A stretch of 64,000 nt of DNA from Pseudobdellovibrionaceae bacterium. Lineage in GTDB: Bacteria; Bdellovibrionota; Bdellovibrionia; Bdellovibrionales; Bdellovibrionaceae. Position numbers and translations under genes: made by a program. Shown here piece after piece: positions 50,472-60,215 of the stretch. The stretch covers positions 1-64,000 of the forward strand of contig JADJYV010000002.1 of the NCBI GenBank assembly GCA_016719575.1. The letters run 5' to 3'. Within the stretch, counting starts at the first letter, position 1; each line of letters starts with the position of its first letter. The notes under the pieces are model-generated. The model was not told the DNA's origin. It saw only the letters and a program-made list of their open reading frames with translations, and searched no databases.

Positions 50472-50573
50472 TCCAGCGCATTCAACGCAACGACTGCGTT
50501 TTCCGCATAAGCTTAAGGAGTATCTGAATCCTCAAAATATGAACCGAAGAGGCCCGAAGTGTGTTTTTTCTTT

Positions 50574-51434
50574 CTAGTTGGTAATGTAGAATTTAGAGCA
50601 ACCGTCAGATTCCATTTTCTCTTTTAGTTGATCTACTTCGTAGGCGGTCTTTTCCATTTCTTTGAGAACTTCAGTTTGTTTACGTTGAGATGCCGCCTGA
50701 TCAACTGACTTTTTACCTATAGCAAGCTTCTCAACCAAAGAGACCATTTTCTGCTTCTGTTTTTCACAAGCCTGAAACTTTTTAGGATTAGATTTCTGTA
50801 CTTCAAGTAATTTATTTTTTACTTTGTTTGCCTCGGCAATTTGTTGATTCTTGAACTCTTTTTCATCTTGGGCAGAGCGATTTTCTCGTTTAATCTGCTC
50901 TATTTGTCGCAACTTTTCATCAATCAATCCTGAAATTTGAACAAATCTCATGTAGTCCGAGGAGCTTGGTTTCACTGAAAGGCCTTGGAGTTTATTTTTT
51001 GTTTCCATCAACTTTTTTTCGTCGCTAATTTGAACTGGTTTGTCGATTGGTCCGACTTGATTTGCAATAGATTCTAGTTCTGATTTAACATTTGCTGACG
51101 AGCCGTGCTTGCTTTTCCATGCAGGTAGCTTTGTCTTCAGTGCCTGGATGTTACGTTTTGTGAGATCAGTTAAATAAGTTGAATCAACATTCCATTTACC
51201 TGAGGTATTGCAGGATAAAGCTAAATCTTTCAGTGATTCAATTTCAGAGTCTGTCCAATCACTCATGGATTTCGTCCAGGAGATTTTTCCAAGCTCTTCA
51301 ACATGATAGTCGCCGTATTCCCATTCTGAAGTAGCGATCTTTTTCAGTGACTTACAGATCTCATCCGACGGTTGGAGTTGTGCAAATGAATTAAGTGATA
51401 GAGCCATAAAGAATAAAATCAGAAGTCTGCGCAT
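50574..51434 (-). CDS. Secreted coiled-coil hypothetical protein
   Basis: The 286-aa product has a Sec signal peptide (MRRLLILFFMALSLNSFAQ) and then a charged, mainly helical body: LTKRNIQALKTKLPAWKSKH, EKLRQIEQIKRENRSAQDEK, QTEVLKEMEKTAYEVDQLKE. A coiled coil is likely over most of residues 170-275. I know no family. It takes the slot of the unrelated secreted protein at 26524 in island B, and its start is 2 bp from the XRE stop. Confidence 0.7.
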   Translation of the reverse strand: MRRLLILFFMALSLNSFAQLQPSDEICKSLKKIATSEWEYGDYHVEELGKISWTKSMSDWTDSEIESLKDLALSCNTSGKWNVDSTYLTDLTKRNIQALKTKLPAWKSKHGSSANVKSELESIANQVGPIDKPVQISDEKKLMETKNKLQGLSVKPSSSDYMRFVQISGLIDEKLRQIEQIKRENRSAQDEKEFKNQQIAEANKVKNKLLEVQKSNPKKFQACEKQKQKMVSLVEKLAIGKKSVDQAASQRKQTEVLKEMEKTAYEVDQLKEKMESDGCSKFYITN

Positions 51435-51436
51435 AG

Positions 51437-51760
51437 CTATTTTCCTTTAAACTTTTCGATTTTAAGGCGGTAGACACCGCTATGAATCTCAACAAACCCA
51501 TCATCAGACTGACTCAGAATCTGTTCGACCAAATCCTCATCTTTGGTATTTGGTGATCCAGTCAGAAGCTTTTCAACTGACACTCCGAGTACTTGTGCCA
51601 GACGCAAAATAGTCTCATCGAACTTTGGTTGGCGGCCTTGCATCCACTCAGAAATTGTGGACTTGGGGATCTTTGCCTTTCGACCAAGTTCAGCCGCAGA
51701 GATTTTTCTCAGCTTCATTAAGTTTTTGAGATTGTTTGAAAATTCACTCACAAACGACAT
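51437..51760 (-). CDS. XRE family regulator, island C
   Basis: The 107-aa product is a close homologue of the island B regulator: LGRKAKIPKSTISEWMQGRQ and PKFDETILRLAQVLGVSVEK form the HTH, and the tail SDDGFVEIHSGVYRLKIEKF is conserved. ATG 51760. It lies between the P-loop ATPase gene and the secreted protein gene, as in B, and the DNA just upstream (GAGACTCAGAACTTGGCTTG) resembles that upstream of the B gene, suggesting a shared operator. Confidence 0.87.
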   Translation of the reverse strand: MSFVSEFSNNLKNLMKLRKISAAELGRKAKIPKSTISEWMQGRQPKFDETILRLAQVLGVSVEKLLTGSPNTKDEDLVEQILSQSDDGFVEIHSGVYRLKIEKFKGK

Positions 51761-51836
51761 TTTCTAATGGCGATCTGATTCCAACAAGCCAAGTTCTGAG
51801 TCTCGCACCGTTAGTACTGAGTGTCGGACGATTGCT

Positions 51837-52340
51837 CTATCCCCCACTGAAGTGTCCGAGGATTTTTATGCGGGTTTCAAGAGGTAGCTGAAGATGATTT
51901 CGCAAATATTCCTCTGCATGATCAGAGGTTCGATTTTCGAGATACCTTGGTATGAGCGACAATACGACGAGTTGAGACTGCGGCATGATCAAATTGAAAT
52001 TTGAAATCAATTCATCAAAGGATTCAGATAGGAAGTCTATTACATCAATGACCAAAATTGAGTTCGAAAGTTTGTCAAATTCATCTGCTTGAACCCATTT
52101 TGCGAGGAAAGTAGAACTCCAGTTAAGATCAGTATTAACAGTTAGCCTCACCAGATCATCGGGAACATCCGCGCCGTAGTCCCTTTTGTCAGAAATCTCT
52201 GGGCCTTCTGCGTGCCAGTAAAGAACGTGTTTTCCGAGGCCAAGAGCCTCTTTGGCTAAACACTTCCCCAAGACCGTTTTGCCAGATCCTGGCCTCCCAC
52301 CGACTACCAAAACTCTACATTTTTCCTCGACTAGACTCAT
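51837..52340 (-). CDS. RepA/AAA_25-like P-loop ATPase, island C
   Basis: ATG 52340 follows GGAGAGAG. The 167-aa product has Walker A in VLVVGGRPGSGKTVLGKCLA, then GKHVLYWHAEGPEISDKRDY, Walker B in NSILVIDVIDFLSESF and the hallmark SLIPRYLENRTSDHAEEYLR also found in island B. It is divergent from mcrB. The constant ATPase-XRE pair and the conserved YWHAEG/IPRYLENRT motifs point to a core element function such as sensing or transfer control rather than cargo. Confidence 0.72.
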   Translation of the reverse strand: MSLVEEKCRVLVVGGRPGSGKTVLGKCLAKEALGLGKHVLYWHAEGPEISDKRDYGADVPDDLVRLTVNTDLNWSSTFLAKWVQADEFDKLSNSILVIDVIDFLSESFDELISNFNLIMPQSQLVVLSLIPRYLENRTSDHAEEYLRNHLQLPLETRIKILGHFSGG

Positions 52341-52482
52341 GTTCTCTCTCCAGAACTAGCGAGAAAATCATAGAGAAAATAATGGGTGCAATTTGCATTG
52401 TTCCAAGGGGTTAGCTCGACCTTTGGCAGTTGAGTTTTTGCTAGTAAAATCCGATGTGTAGATGCTTACAGAGGGTGGAAAA

Positions 52483-54891
52483 ATGGCATCAAAGTTAGAG
52501 ACTTATCTCAAAGAATTTAAACTGGTAGCTCCAAAATGGTTTGAGCAGACCGAAGTGGTCAGAAAGTACTTTGATTTTTTCAAGGACTTCTTCACCGTCG
52601 AAGCGATCAAATCTGCTTCATGGTCTGATATTCAGAAAATGGGGAAACATCTACACTCTGCAAATTCAATGGCGATTGCTAGAAAACGAGCATTCGGAAG
52701 TCCGAATCATGAGATTGAGCATTACAAAAAAGTATTACTTCATCTCGTATCACAAAGTTCAGACAGAGAAGCTGTGGTCAAAGATTTGTTCGAGTCGAAG
52801 GAATACAAAATTCTTGGTTTTGGCGATTCAATCTTGTCTGAGCTTGTAGCTCACGCATATCCCGAACACTACATCTTTAAAAATTCTAGATCTGACTTCG
52901 CCGAGAGTTTTTTGGAAATTGATGACAAAAAAGCCAACGCAAAAGGCTACCAGGCATTCGTCAAATTTTCAGAGCGAATGAAGCTCGTCGTTGAGTCTTA
53001 TCAATCTATTGTTGGCAGACAAACAGATATGCCAATCACCTATGAGGTCGATCAATTTTTTAGCTGGTTGTATCAAACTAACAAAAAAAATGAGCCTAAC
53101 TATTGGTGGTTGAACGCTAACCCCAAATTCTGGGACCCCCGCGAAAGGGAAGTAGGGACTTTGCAGACCTACACTACTCATAATGAAGACGGTAATAAGC
53201 GACGAGTATACGCGCACTTTGAAAAGGCTACTATCGGAGATCTTGTAGTTGGCTACATCACTTCGCCTGTTATGGAAGTCGCAGTTCTTTTTGAAGTCAC
53301 TAAAGGCATTCACCAAAGAGACGATGGCAAAGAGGCGATTGAATTTCGTATCAAGGAAAAGTTTCAACCAGCACTGCCAGATACGAATTTCAAGAATCTT
53401 GAAGAACTATCTGATTGCGCTCCATTGAAGAACAATCAAGGCAGCTTGTTTCGCTTGAAAAAAGAAGAGTTCGAAACAATCTATGAACTTGCATCAAATC
53501 CCCTAGAGGATCAGTCCAAATCCGAAAAAACAGAGGAATCTGTTAAATATTGGTCTATTGCGCCTGGTGAAAATGCATCCCTCTGGGATGATTGGAAATC
53601 AGAAGGGCTTATTTCGATTGGTTGGGAAGAGATGGAAGACTTAGCTCGTTTCAGTAATCAAGACGAGGTCTGGGATAAGTACATTGAATTGTATAAACCG
53701 AAGCAAGAGCCAATTAATAATTCAAAATGCCTTTTTGAGTTTGCCCATTCAATCTCTGTTGGTGACTACATTTTTGCTCGTGATGGTCGATCTGTAGTTC
53801 TAGGCGTCGGCAAAGTAACGTCGAACTACGTGTGGGATAAAACTCGCAAGTCTCATTCTCATATTCGAAAAGTTGAATGGATTCACTTAGGATCTTGGTC
53901 ACTTCCAGAAAATGAACTTTTCGGCGTGAAAACTCTGACAAATATTAGCAAGTATACTGAATTCATCCAAAAGGTTTTAGAAATAGTAGAGAACCGAAGT
54001 ACATCGATCAAAAAGCGTGAGTATGAAATCTACAACATGGAAAATCTAAAATCTGAAAGCTTCATTCCAGATGAGACACTTTCCGAAATTTTGAGTGTGC
54101 TGAAGGTAAAAAAGAATATTGTATTGCAGGGGCCTCCAGGAGTTGGAAAGACATTTGTCGCAAAAAGACTCGCTTATGCTCAAATGGGTAAGCGCGATGA
54201 GGGCCGTGTTGAGCTTGTTCAGTTCCATCCCTCATTTTCATATGAAGATTTTATTCAAGGCTACAGACCAAGCGAAAAAGGTTTTAACAGGAAAGACGGA
54301 GTATTTCTAAATTTTTGTAAACGTGCTGCACAAAATGCTGATCAAGACTTTTTCTTCATCATTGATGAAATCAACAGAGGTAACTTATCTAAGATCTTTG
54401 GTGAAATGCTAATGTTGCTCGAGGCTGATAAAAGAGGCCTTGCCGTTTCTCTGACATATGCCGAGCGAAATGAGACATTTGCCATTCCACCAAACGTCTA
54501 CTTGATTGGCACAATGAACACTGCTGATCGGAGTTTATCAATGATGGACTACGCATTAAGAAGGAGATTTTCGTTTTTCGATTTACAACCTGAATTTCAA
54601 AGCAGTAAGTTCTCATCGCATTTAGATAGTTTAGGACTTACGAAAATTGAAATTGAGCACCTGGTCAAACAAATGGCTGCTTTGAACAACGAAATTAAAG
54701 AGGAAAAACGTTTCTTAGGCCCTGGCTTTATGATCGGGCACAGTTACTTTGATAAGAAGGAAGAGTCTCAGAAATATAGAGATTGGTTTTCAAGCATCCT
54801 AAAGACTGAAATCCTGCCACTCCTTCGAGAGTACTGGTTCGATGATAAAGAGAAAGCAGACACTTTGGTCGAAAAAATTAAGGCGGCTTAA
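52483..54891 (+). CDS. mcrB: McrB-like GTPase/AAA+ with two EVE-type domains
   Basis: ATG 52483 follows GAGGGTGG. The 802-aa protein has an N-terminal helical domain (about 1-195, with LGFGDSILSELVAHAYPEHY), a first EVE domain (about 205-345, NYWWLNANPKFWDPREREVG), a second EVE-like domain (about 355-505, KYWSIAPGENASLWDDWKSE and SVVLGVGKVTSNYVW), and the AAA+ motor: NIVLQGPPGVGKTFVAKRLA, FFFIIDEINRGNLSKIFGEM and the McrB signature TMNTADRSLSMMDYALRRRF. EVE domains read modified bases. It drives McrC cleavage of modified DNA in a type IV restriction system. Confidence 0.92.
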   Translation: MASKLETYLKEFKLVAPKWFEQTEVVRKYFDFFKDFFTVEAIKSASWSDIQKMGKHLHSANSMAIARKRAFGSPNHEIEHYKKVLLHLVSQSSDREAVVKDLFESKEYKILGFGDSILSELVAHAYPEHYIFKNSRSDFAESFLEIDDKKANAKGYQAFVKFSERMKLVVESYQSIVGRQTDMPITYEVDQFFSWLYQTNKKNEPNYWWLNANPKFWDPREREVGTLQTYTTHNEDGNKRRVYAHFEKATIGDLVVGYITSPVMEVAVLFEVTKGIHQRDDGKEAIEFRIKEKFQPALPDTNFKNLEELSDCAPLKNNQGSLFRLKKEEFETIYELASNPLEDQSKSEKTEESVKYWSIAPGENASLWDDWKSEGLISIGWEEMEDLARFSNQDEVWDKYIELYKPKQEPINNSKCLFEFAHSISVGDYIFARDGRSVVLGVGKVTSNYVWDKTRKSHSHIRKVEWIHLGSWSLPENELFGVKTLTNISKYTEFIQKVLEIVENRSTSIKKREYEIYNMENLKSESFIPDETLSEILSVLKVKKNIVLQGPPGVGKTFVAKRLAYAQMGKRDEGRVELVQFHPSFSYEDFIQGYRPSEKGFNRKDGVFLNFCKRAAQNADQDFFFIIDEINRGNLSKIFGEMLMLLEADKRGLAVSLTYAERNETFAIPPNVYLIGTMNTADRSLSMMDYALRRRFSFFDLQPEFQSSKFSSHLDSLGLTKIEIEHLVKQMAALNNEIKEEKRFLGPGFMIGHSYFDKKEESQKYRDWFSSILKTEILPLLREYWFDDKEKADTLVEKIKAA

Positions 54892-55956
54892 TTGAGCAAG
54901 ATTCCGATTCGAAATATCTACTACTTACTTAGCTATGCTTGGGACCAAGCTGGATATGGTAGTGATGTGTTATTGGGAACAGATTCGTTTGAAGATGTAG
55001 ATAATCTGTATGCGGCACTGATGGATATTATCCTCAGCAATCTCTACAAAAGAGGATTTAGATCGGAATACCATGATAAGCTTGAAGCGATTGCTGGCAT
55101 CAGAGGTAAACTTCACCTTTCGGAAACTTTAAAGTCAGGATTGCTTTCCAAGGGAAAAACATGGTGTGAATTTGATGAGTTTTCAGTTGATAATAATTTG
55201 AATCAGATAATAAAAAATGCGATTCGAGTTTTATTAAAAAGCAAAAGTTTGAGTCATCAAAACATCTTGAATTTGAGGCAACATCTATCACAATTTTCTG
55301 AAGTAACTGACCTGGGGTCAGCACAAATACAGCAAATGAAAGTTAGATTTAATACACACAATCTTCAATACAGGTTTATCTTTGAACTTTGTAACTTAAT
55401 TCGTCGGTCGATCTCGATTTCTCAAGATACCCAAGATATTCACTTGAAAAGCTTTATTGAAAATGAAACAGAAATGTTTCGAATTTTTGAATCGTTTGTG
55501 TTGAACTTTTATAAAAGGGAATTGAACGGACTAAAGGTAGGTAGAGACAGTCGTCTAAGGTGGCAGATCGAAGCTAAATCCGATTTTTTTGCCGAACGAG
55601 TTCCTGATCTTAATACTGATATTTCAATTTTCTACCCTGACAAAACATTTGTGATCGATACGAAATTCTATCAAGAGGCACTTGTTTCCAATCGAGGCAG
55701 GCCCAAGTACAGAAGAGAGCATCTGTCCCAGTTAATGGAGTATCTTAGAATTTCACAGCGAGATTACGGCAAAGTGGCAATTGGTGCTCTACTTTACCCG
55801 ACAGTCAACCAGACGCTCTTTGATAAGGGAACTATTGAGGGCTTTTCCATCTGTGTTGCAACAGTTGATCTCTCAAGAGATTGGGATGAAATTCACTCAT
55901 TTCTTTTGTCTCTCGCGAACCCTAGCTTTGGCCTATCACTGGGAAGTGTTGCGTGA
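54892..55956 (+). CDS. mcrC: McrC-like nuclease subunit
   Basis: The 354-aa product begins, from a TTG directly after the mcrB stop, with SKIPIRNIYYLLSYAWDQAG, the characteristic McrC N-terminus, and contains the PD-(D/E)xK nuclease core near residues 235-255: VPDLNTDISIFYPDKTFVID, TKFYQEALVS. McrC joins the McrB hexamer, stimulates GTP hydrolysis and cuts DNA. Coupling to mcrB and a GTGA overlap with the third gene define a three-gene operon. Confidence 0.9.
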   Translation: MSKIPIRNIYYLLSYAWDQAGYGSDVLLGTDSFEDVDNLYAALMDIILSNLYKRGFRSEYHDKLEAIAGIRGKLHLSETLKSGLLSKGKTWCEFDEFSVDNNLNQIIKNAIRVLLKSKSLSHQNILNLRQHLSQFSEVTDLGSAQIQQMKVRFNTHNLQYRFIFELCNLIRRSISISQDTQDIHLKSFIENETEMFRIFESFVLNFYKRELNGLKVGRDSRLRWQIEAKSDFFAERVPDLNTDISIFYPDKTFVIDTKFYQEALVSNRGRPKYRREHLSQLMEYLRISQRDYGKVAIGALLYPTVNQTLFDKGTIEGFSICVATVDLSRDWDEIHSFLLSLANPSFGLSLGSVA

Positions 55957-56771
55957 CTTATGAGGAGTTTGTGGCACTTCTTAAGAGGCTGTCATTACTT
56001 GATATTGAAGAATTCAATAACGGTGATCTCAAAACTTTATTTGATGATGTATTAGGAAAATTACACAATATTTTACCAGATGAAATTGGAACAAAAAAAG
56101 ACATTCGGTACTTAATTGCATATTTGCTTGCAAGCAATATCGACCTACAGCGCAAACTAAATCATTGTAGAAATAAAAAGCTAAATGAGCAAAAAAATAC
56201 GAAAGGCATTAAGGCAGATAGTGACAATGAAAATGAATCTTTAGAAAGTATTGAACCTCCAATATTTCATTTTAATTTAATTGGCGGACATCATAAGTCG
56301 CCTAACGAATCATTTTTTGATTTGGTTCGAAAAACGCATTCGAAAATGAAAAAGTACCAAGTAAAAAAAGTAGTATTAACAGATCCATATCTTTACATTG
56401 ATATTAGTGCGAATGGGACAGAAGGCGGGTTTCTCAATCTTATTAAATTTCTAGAATGTGTAATTGGCAAGCATGAAGACACCTTTGAGCTTTTTATTCC
56501 GCAATCGGGGAAATTAGATCGTGATCATACTAAAAAAAATAAACTCCTTGAAGTTGTGAAAAAAAAGTTTCCAAACGTCCTTATCAAGGACAATCCAGGT
56601 GCAGTTACTTTTCATGACAGATTTTATCTTACTAAATTTTCAGATGGCTCTATTCTCGGGCTATTTGGCCCATCATTAAACGGTCTGGATGACACAGATG
56701 TAGTCATTATGGGTGAAATTGATAACTCAGCCAATTCGATGGTTAAACTCAAGAAAATGCTAAATGTGTAG
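55953..56771 (+). CDS. PLD-like third gene of the McrBC operon
   Basis: GTG 55953 overlaps the mcrC stop. The 272-aa protein has an N-terminal helical part (about 1-95), a polar linker and a C-terminal phospholipase-D/MIT-domain-partner-like region: VKKVVLTDPYLYID, and VTFHDRFYLTKFSDGSILGL then FGPSLNGLDDTD, recalling the HxK...GxxN motif with Lys replaced (H-D-R-F). A nuclease of the PLD fold or a non-catalytic adaptor are both possible. Strict coupling with mcrBC indicates a shared defence function. Confidence 0.6.
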   Translation: MTYEEFVALLKRLSLLDIEEFNNGDLKTLFDDVLGKLHNILPDEIGTKKDIRYLIAYLLASNIDLQRKLNHCRNKKLNEQKNTKGIKADSDNENESLESIEPPIFHFNLIGGHHKSPNESFFDLVRKTHSKMKKYQVKKVVLTDPYLYIDISANGTEGGFLNLIKFLECVIGKHEDTFELFIPQSGKLDRDHTKKNKLLEVVKKKFPNVLIKDNPGAVTFHDRFYLTKFSDGSILGLFGPSLNGLDDTDVVIMGEIDNSANSMVKLKKMLNV

Positions 56772-56894
56772 CAATGAGCGATACGGTGGAATATCGCTCA
56801 TTGGCCTTCTGATCATGAGAATCAATTTATTCGATTTGAATCTCAGTTTCTGCAACACACCGTATAAAATTAAGTATTTTAAAAAAATGCCTCC

Positions 56895-56950
56895 TGAGCT
56901 CGCGACCCCCCCTAGGTGAGCGCGCGGCCCCCCCTACCTGAGCGAGCGAG
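56895..56950 (+). repeat. Tandem 22-bp GC-rich units, candidate origin of island C
   Basis: TGAGCTCGCGACCCCCCCTA (56895-56914) and TGAGCGCGCGGCCCCCCCTA (56917-56936) repeat with a 22-bp period, followed by a partial third TGAGCGAGCGAG (56939-56950). An A/T-rich tract flanks them on the left (about 56850-56888). The same period and position are seen in island B. The 250-bp gap 56772-57024 contains no gene otherwise. Confidence 0.65.
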
Positions 56951-57024
56951 TCGCCTAGTCGGGCTATTTCAGCGATTTGATATTGTTTCTTTCTTCATTT
57001 AACTCCTTTCGAAACGGAGGATAA

Positions 57025-57579
57025 ATGAAAACAAAAAACATTAAAAAAAGAAGTTCAATAAAAACTTCCAAACAAAAAAATAGAACTACATCGATGATAT
57101 TTAACCCAAATATATCTTGGTCGGAGCAACTCTCTGTCTCAAGAATTATAGTTAGGAATCTCTACCAGATACAGGTAAACAAAGAACTGAAAGATTGCCT
57201 TACTACTCATTTGCAGGGTGAGCTCGATCCAGATGATACGCGAACTATACATTTAGCCAAAGATTTTTTTATTTGGCTAAACAGCCAGATTCCCAAAACA
57301 AAAAAACAGTTAAATGAAGTTGATCGTGCTGATTTGTTACTCGCTAAAAAAATCGTCCTTGATCAGGCTATTAGTCAGTTCGCAAATAATGGAGTAGCAG
57401 AAGAAAAAAGTCTTTTCATACATAGTAGCCGAAAAAGAAAACAAAGGCTCCCTTTAGCTAATTTAGAAGCTTCGCATTTTGCCAATTATCTACTTGATGA
57501 GATTTTGACTCCAGCTGAGAGTCAAAAAAAATATCAGACTTGGTTGTCACAAAATATGAGCCATTTGGAGATGCCATGA
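57025..57579 (+). CDS. Hypothetical protein preceding PrimPol, island C
   Basis: ATG 57025 follows ACGGAGGAT. The 184-aa product has a very basic N-terminus (MKTKNIKKRSSIKTSKQKNR), a helical middle with LAKDFFIWLNSQIPKTKKQL, and basic SSRKRKQRLPLANLEASHFA before LLDEILTPAESQKKYQTWLS. The composition suits DNA binding. It overlaps the PrimPol start (ATGA). It lies between the 22-bp repeats and the replication gene, like the unrelated-looking 128-aa gene of island B, so it may be a replication accessory or initiator. Confidence 0.65.
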   Translation: MKTKNIKKRSSIKTSKQKNRTTSMIFNPNISWSEQLSVSRIIVRNLYQIQVNKELKDCLTTHLQGELDPDDTRTIHLAKDFFIWLNSQIPKTKKQLNEVDRADLLLAKKIVLDQAISQFANNGVAEEKSLFIHSSRKRKQRLPLANLEASHFANYLLDEILTPAESQKKYQTWLSQNMSHLEMP

Positions 57580-60215
57580 TTAGAGAATTTCCATTTGATT
57601 GTTTGCAAAGGTATTTGGATAACGGCTTTTATTTGGTGCCAATCTCTGGAAAGGCACCACAGGTTAAGGGCTGGCAAGATAAAAAAATGAAAGACTTGGC
57701 TGAATTCAACTCTTGTGTGAACGACTATACGACTGGAGCTGCATTTCTATGTGGATCTGATAGCGGAGTCTATTGCCTTGATGTAGACCCGCGAAACGGA
57801 GGCCTCGAAAGTCTCAAGCGTTTCGAAAATGAATTCGGTACGTTGCCAAAAACAGTTACCGTTGAAACTGGTGGAGGTGGTTTTCACTACTATTTTCATT
57901 CAGATAAAGTATTACCCAAAAAACAATCTTGTTTGCAGGGGGTGGATTTCCAAGGCCATGGTAGCCTGGCAATTATTCCTGGCAGTACACATCCCAGCGG
58001 CAATATTTATAAGTTTCTTGATGGCTGTGAACTTGGGAATATAAAAATCGCGAGTATTCCGTCTCCAATTGAAGATTTGCTTCATGGTAAGATTAAGCCT
58101 TTCGAAAGATTACGTTCAGATTTAGATTTGATTGTTGAAGGGACACGCAATGAGGTGTTGTATAAGTACGCGTCGAAGTTGATAAGTGAAGGACTTCCTG
58201 CTGCGTTACTTTTTGAGAAGATAAGTCTCATCAATCAAGAAAAATGTTCACCTCCGCTTCCTAGCAGAGAAATTGAATCAATTTGCAAAAGCTGTATAAA
58301 GTCGGCAAAAAGATTTTATTCAATAAATGATGGAGGATTTGCCGTTGGTGGAGAAAGCATCTCAAACTTTCATTTGAGAATCTCGACAAAAATTTCGAAA
58401 GACGATGGTGAAGGTCGTGAAGATTTTTATGTTCTCGAGGGTGCCTATGCAACTGGTGAAATTATTGAGCCAATCACAGTTTCGTCTTCGCAATTCCACA
58501 ATGGCGATTTTCTCAGATTCCTTGATGTTAAAGCGATAGTAAGGGTTGGTGCTTATATGGAAGATCACATTATAGCTGCTGTAAAATCAACCTCTGAAAA
58601 TATAAAGACTGAGCGGATCTACTCCCACACAGGTTTCAGAAAAATTGATGATCGGTGGGTCTTCTTACATACTGGTGGTGCAATTTCTGAATCAGGAAAT
58701 GATCCAAATATCAAAGTTGATTTGGGCATGACACAATTGAACTCATATGAATTGGAATTTGAATCAGATAAGGCAATTGAAAAAGCAAACATCAAGGCAG
58801 CCCTGGATTTTTTGGATCTAGCACCTGATCGAATTACATGTGCTATTTTAGGCATGAATTTTCGTGCACCAACAGCATCAATCAAGCTAATCACAACCGT
58901 GCTGTTCTTTTGTGGATTAACAGGCTGTTTCAAAAGTGTCATGGCGGCATTAAAATTGTGCTTTTTCGGTAGAAACTTTAGTTATGATAATTTAACTGCC
59001 AGCTTCGAAAGTACGCCAAATTTCCTAGAAAAGTTGTCTTACATCTTAAAGGATTTGCCTTCTGTAGTTGATGACTTGGCGCCAGACGGCTCGTTGAAGG
59101 ATTCGCAGCAAAAAGCTAAGAATGCGGCTAGATATATTCGTGCCTCAGGCAACGGGGCAGGTAGTGGCAGAGGGCGACTAACAAAAGATTGTCAGACAAA
59201 GACCTCATTTCACCAGCGTGGTCAAACTGATATGACTGGTGAAGACTTGCCATCTGGTCAGAGCGTAATTGCGAGACTTCTTGTGCTGCCAATTGAAGCT
59301 GGATTGATTGACAAGCAGAATATAACAAGAGCCCAGGATTTGGCAGCACAAGGCGTGTATGTCAAAGCAATGACTTCATATATTTCTTGGTTATGTGGTC
59401 GATATGAAAGTCTACGCAAAGATTTACCTGAGCGATTATTAAATCTCAGATCTAAGGCAACTAACATTAGTGGACACTCTAGGACAGCAGATTCTATTGC
59501 AAACCTAGCTCTTGGATTTGAATTACTACTTCAGTTTGCCATTGAAAAGGAAGTAGTAACAACTGAAGAAGCAAAAGCGTACGAAAAGCGCGCTTGGATG
59601 GCCTTCAAGGTAATAGAGGAAAATCAGCGCGTTTATCTGACTACAGAAGATCCGTGCAAAAATTTTATTAGTTATCTCCGCTCTGCGATGTTGATGGGTA
59701 AGGCTCACATGAAGAACTACAAAAATATAAAGCTATCACCGTTTGAATATGAGGCATTTGGCTGGTTTCATGATCCAACCTCTGGAGAATTGGTTCCGAA
59801 GGGTTTATCAATAGGATGGGTAGATTTGCTTGGTGAAGAAATAATATTCGATCCAGACGCCGCGCTTTCAATCGCTCAAGATATTGCTCGTTCGCAAGGT
59901 ACATCAATCAATCTTTCACGTGACACACTGATTAGGCGTCTTGCCGAACGCGGACTAATTGTTAAATCAGATTCAGAGGGAAAAAATACTGTGAAAAGAT
60001 CACCAGGCGACGAGAAAAGAAAGCGATTTCTAATTTTTAAAGATTTCGATTTATTTATGGATGAGAAAAGAAATTCAGCTTTTCGAAATCAAACGGATAA
60101 ACTAGGAAATGTGAACTTATCAGAAATAAAGTCATGGCAGAAAAAAACTACCCGATGCCGCACATTGATAGAACACCACAAATTGACTCTGATGCATCGG
60201 ATAGTTTTGAACTAG
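57576..60215 (+). CDS. PrimPol-DUF927 replication protein, island C
   Basis: ATG 57576 follows GGAG by 5-6 bases; the open frame upstream overlaps the preceding gene and is rejected. The 879-aa protein has the PrimPol core (YCLDVDPRNGGLESLKRFEN; VTVETGGGGFHYYFH; FQGHGSLAIIPGSTHPSGN) and the DUF927 domain with RIYSHTGFRKIDDRWVFLHT. The P-loop is altered to FFCGLTGCFKSVMAALKL, keeping the Lys but followed by Ser, then VVDDLAPDGSLKDSQQ. Collinear with the island B protein except for a longer C-terminal tail, which overlaps the short ORF. Confidence 0.88.
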   Translation: MIREFPFDCLQRYLDNGFYLVPISGKAPQVKGWQDKKMKDLAEFNSCVNDYTTGAAFLCGSDSGVYCLDVDPRNGGLESLKRFENEFGTLPKTVTVETGGGGFHYYFHSDKVLPKKQSCLQGVDFQGHGSLAIIPGSTHPSGNIYKFLDGCELGNIKIASIPSPIEDLLHGKIKPFERLRSDLDLIVEGTRNEVLYKYASKLISEGLPAALLFEKISLINQEKCSPPLPSREIESICKSCIKSAKRFYSINDGGFAVGGESISNFHLRISTKISKDDGEGREDFYVLEGAYATGEIIEPITVSSSQFHNGDFLRFLDVKAIVRVGAYMEDHIIAAVKSTSENIKTERIYSHTGFRKIDDRWVFLHTGGAISESGNDPNIKVDLGMTQLNSYELEFESDKAIEKANIKAALDFLDLAPDRITCAILGMNFRAPTASIKLITTVLFFCGLTGCFKSVMAALKLCFFGRNFSYDNLTASFESTPNFLEKLSYILKDLPSVVDDLAPDGSLKDSQQKAKNAARYIRASGNGAGSGRGRLTKDCQTKTSFHQRGQTDMTGEDLPSGQSVIARLLVLPIEAGLIDKQNITRAQDLAAQGVYVKAMTSYISWLCGRYESLRKDLPERLLNLRSKATNISGHSRTADSIANLALGFELLLQFAIEKEVVTTEEAKAYEKRAWMAFKVIEENQRVYLTTEDPCKNFISYLRSAMLMGKAHMKNYKNIKLSPFEYEAFGWFHDPTSGELVPKGLSIGWVDLLGEEIIFDPDAALSIAQDIARSQGTSINLSRDTLIRRLAERGLIVKSDSEGKNTVKRSPGDEKRKRFLIFKDFDLFMDEKRNSAFRNQTDKLGNVNLSEIKSWQKKTTRCRTLIEHHKLTLMHRIVLN

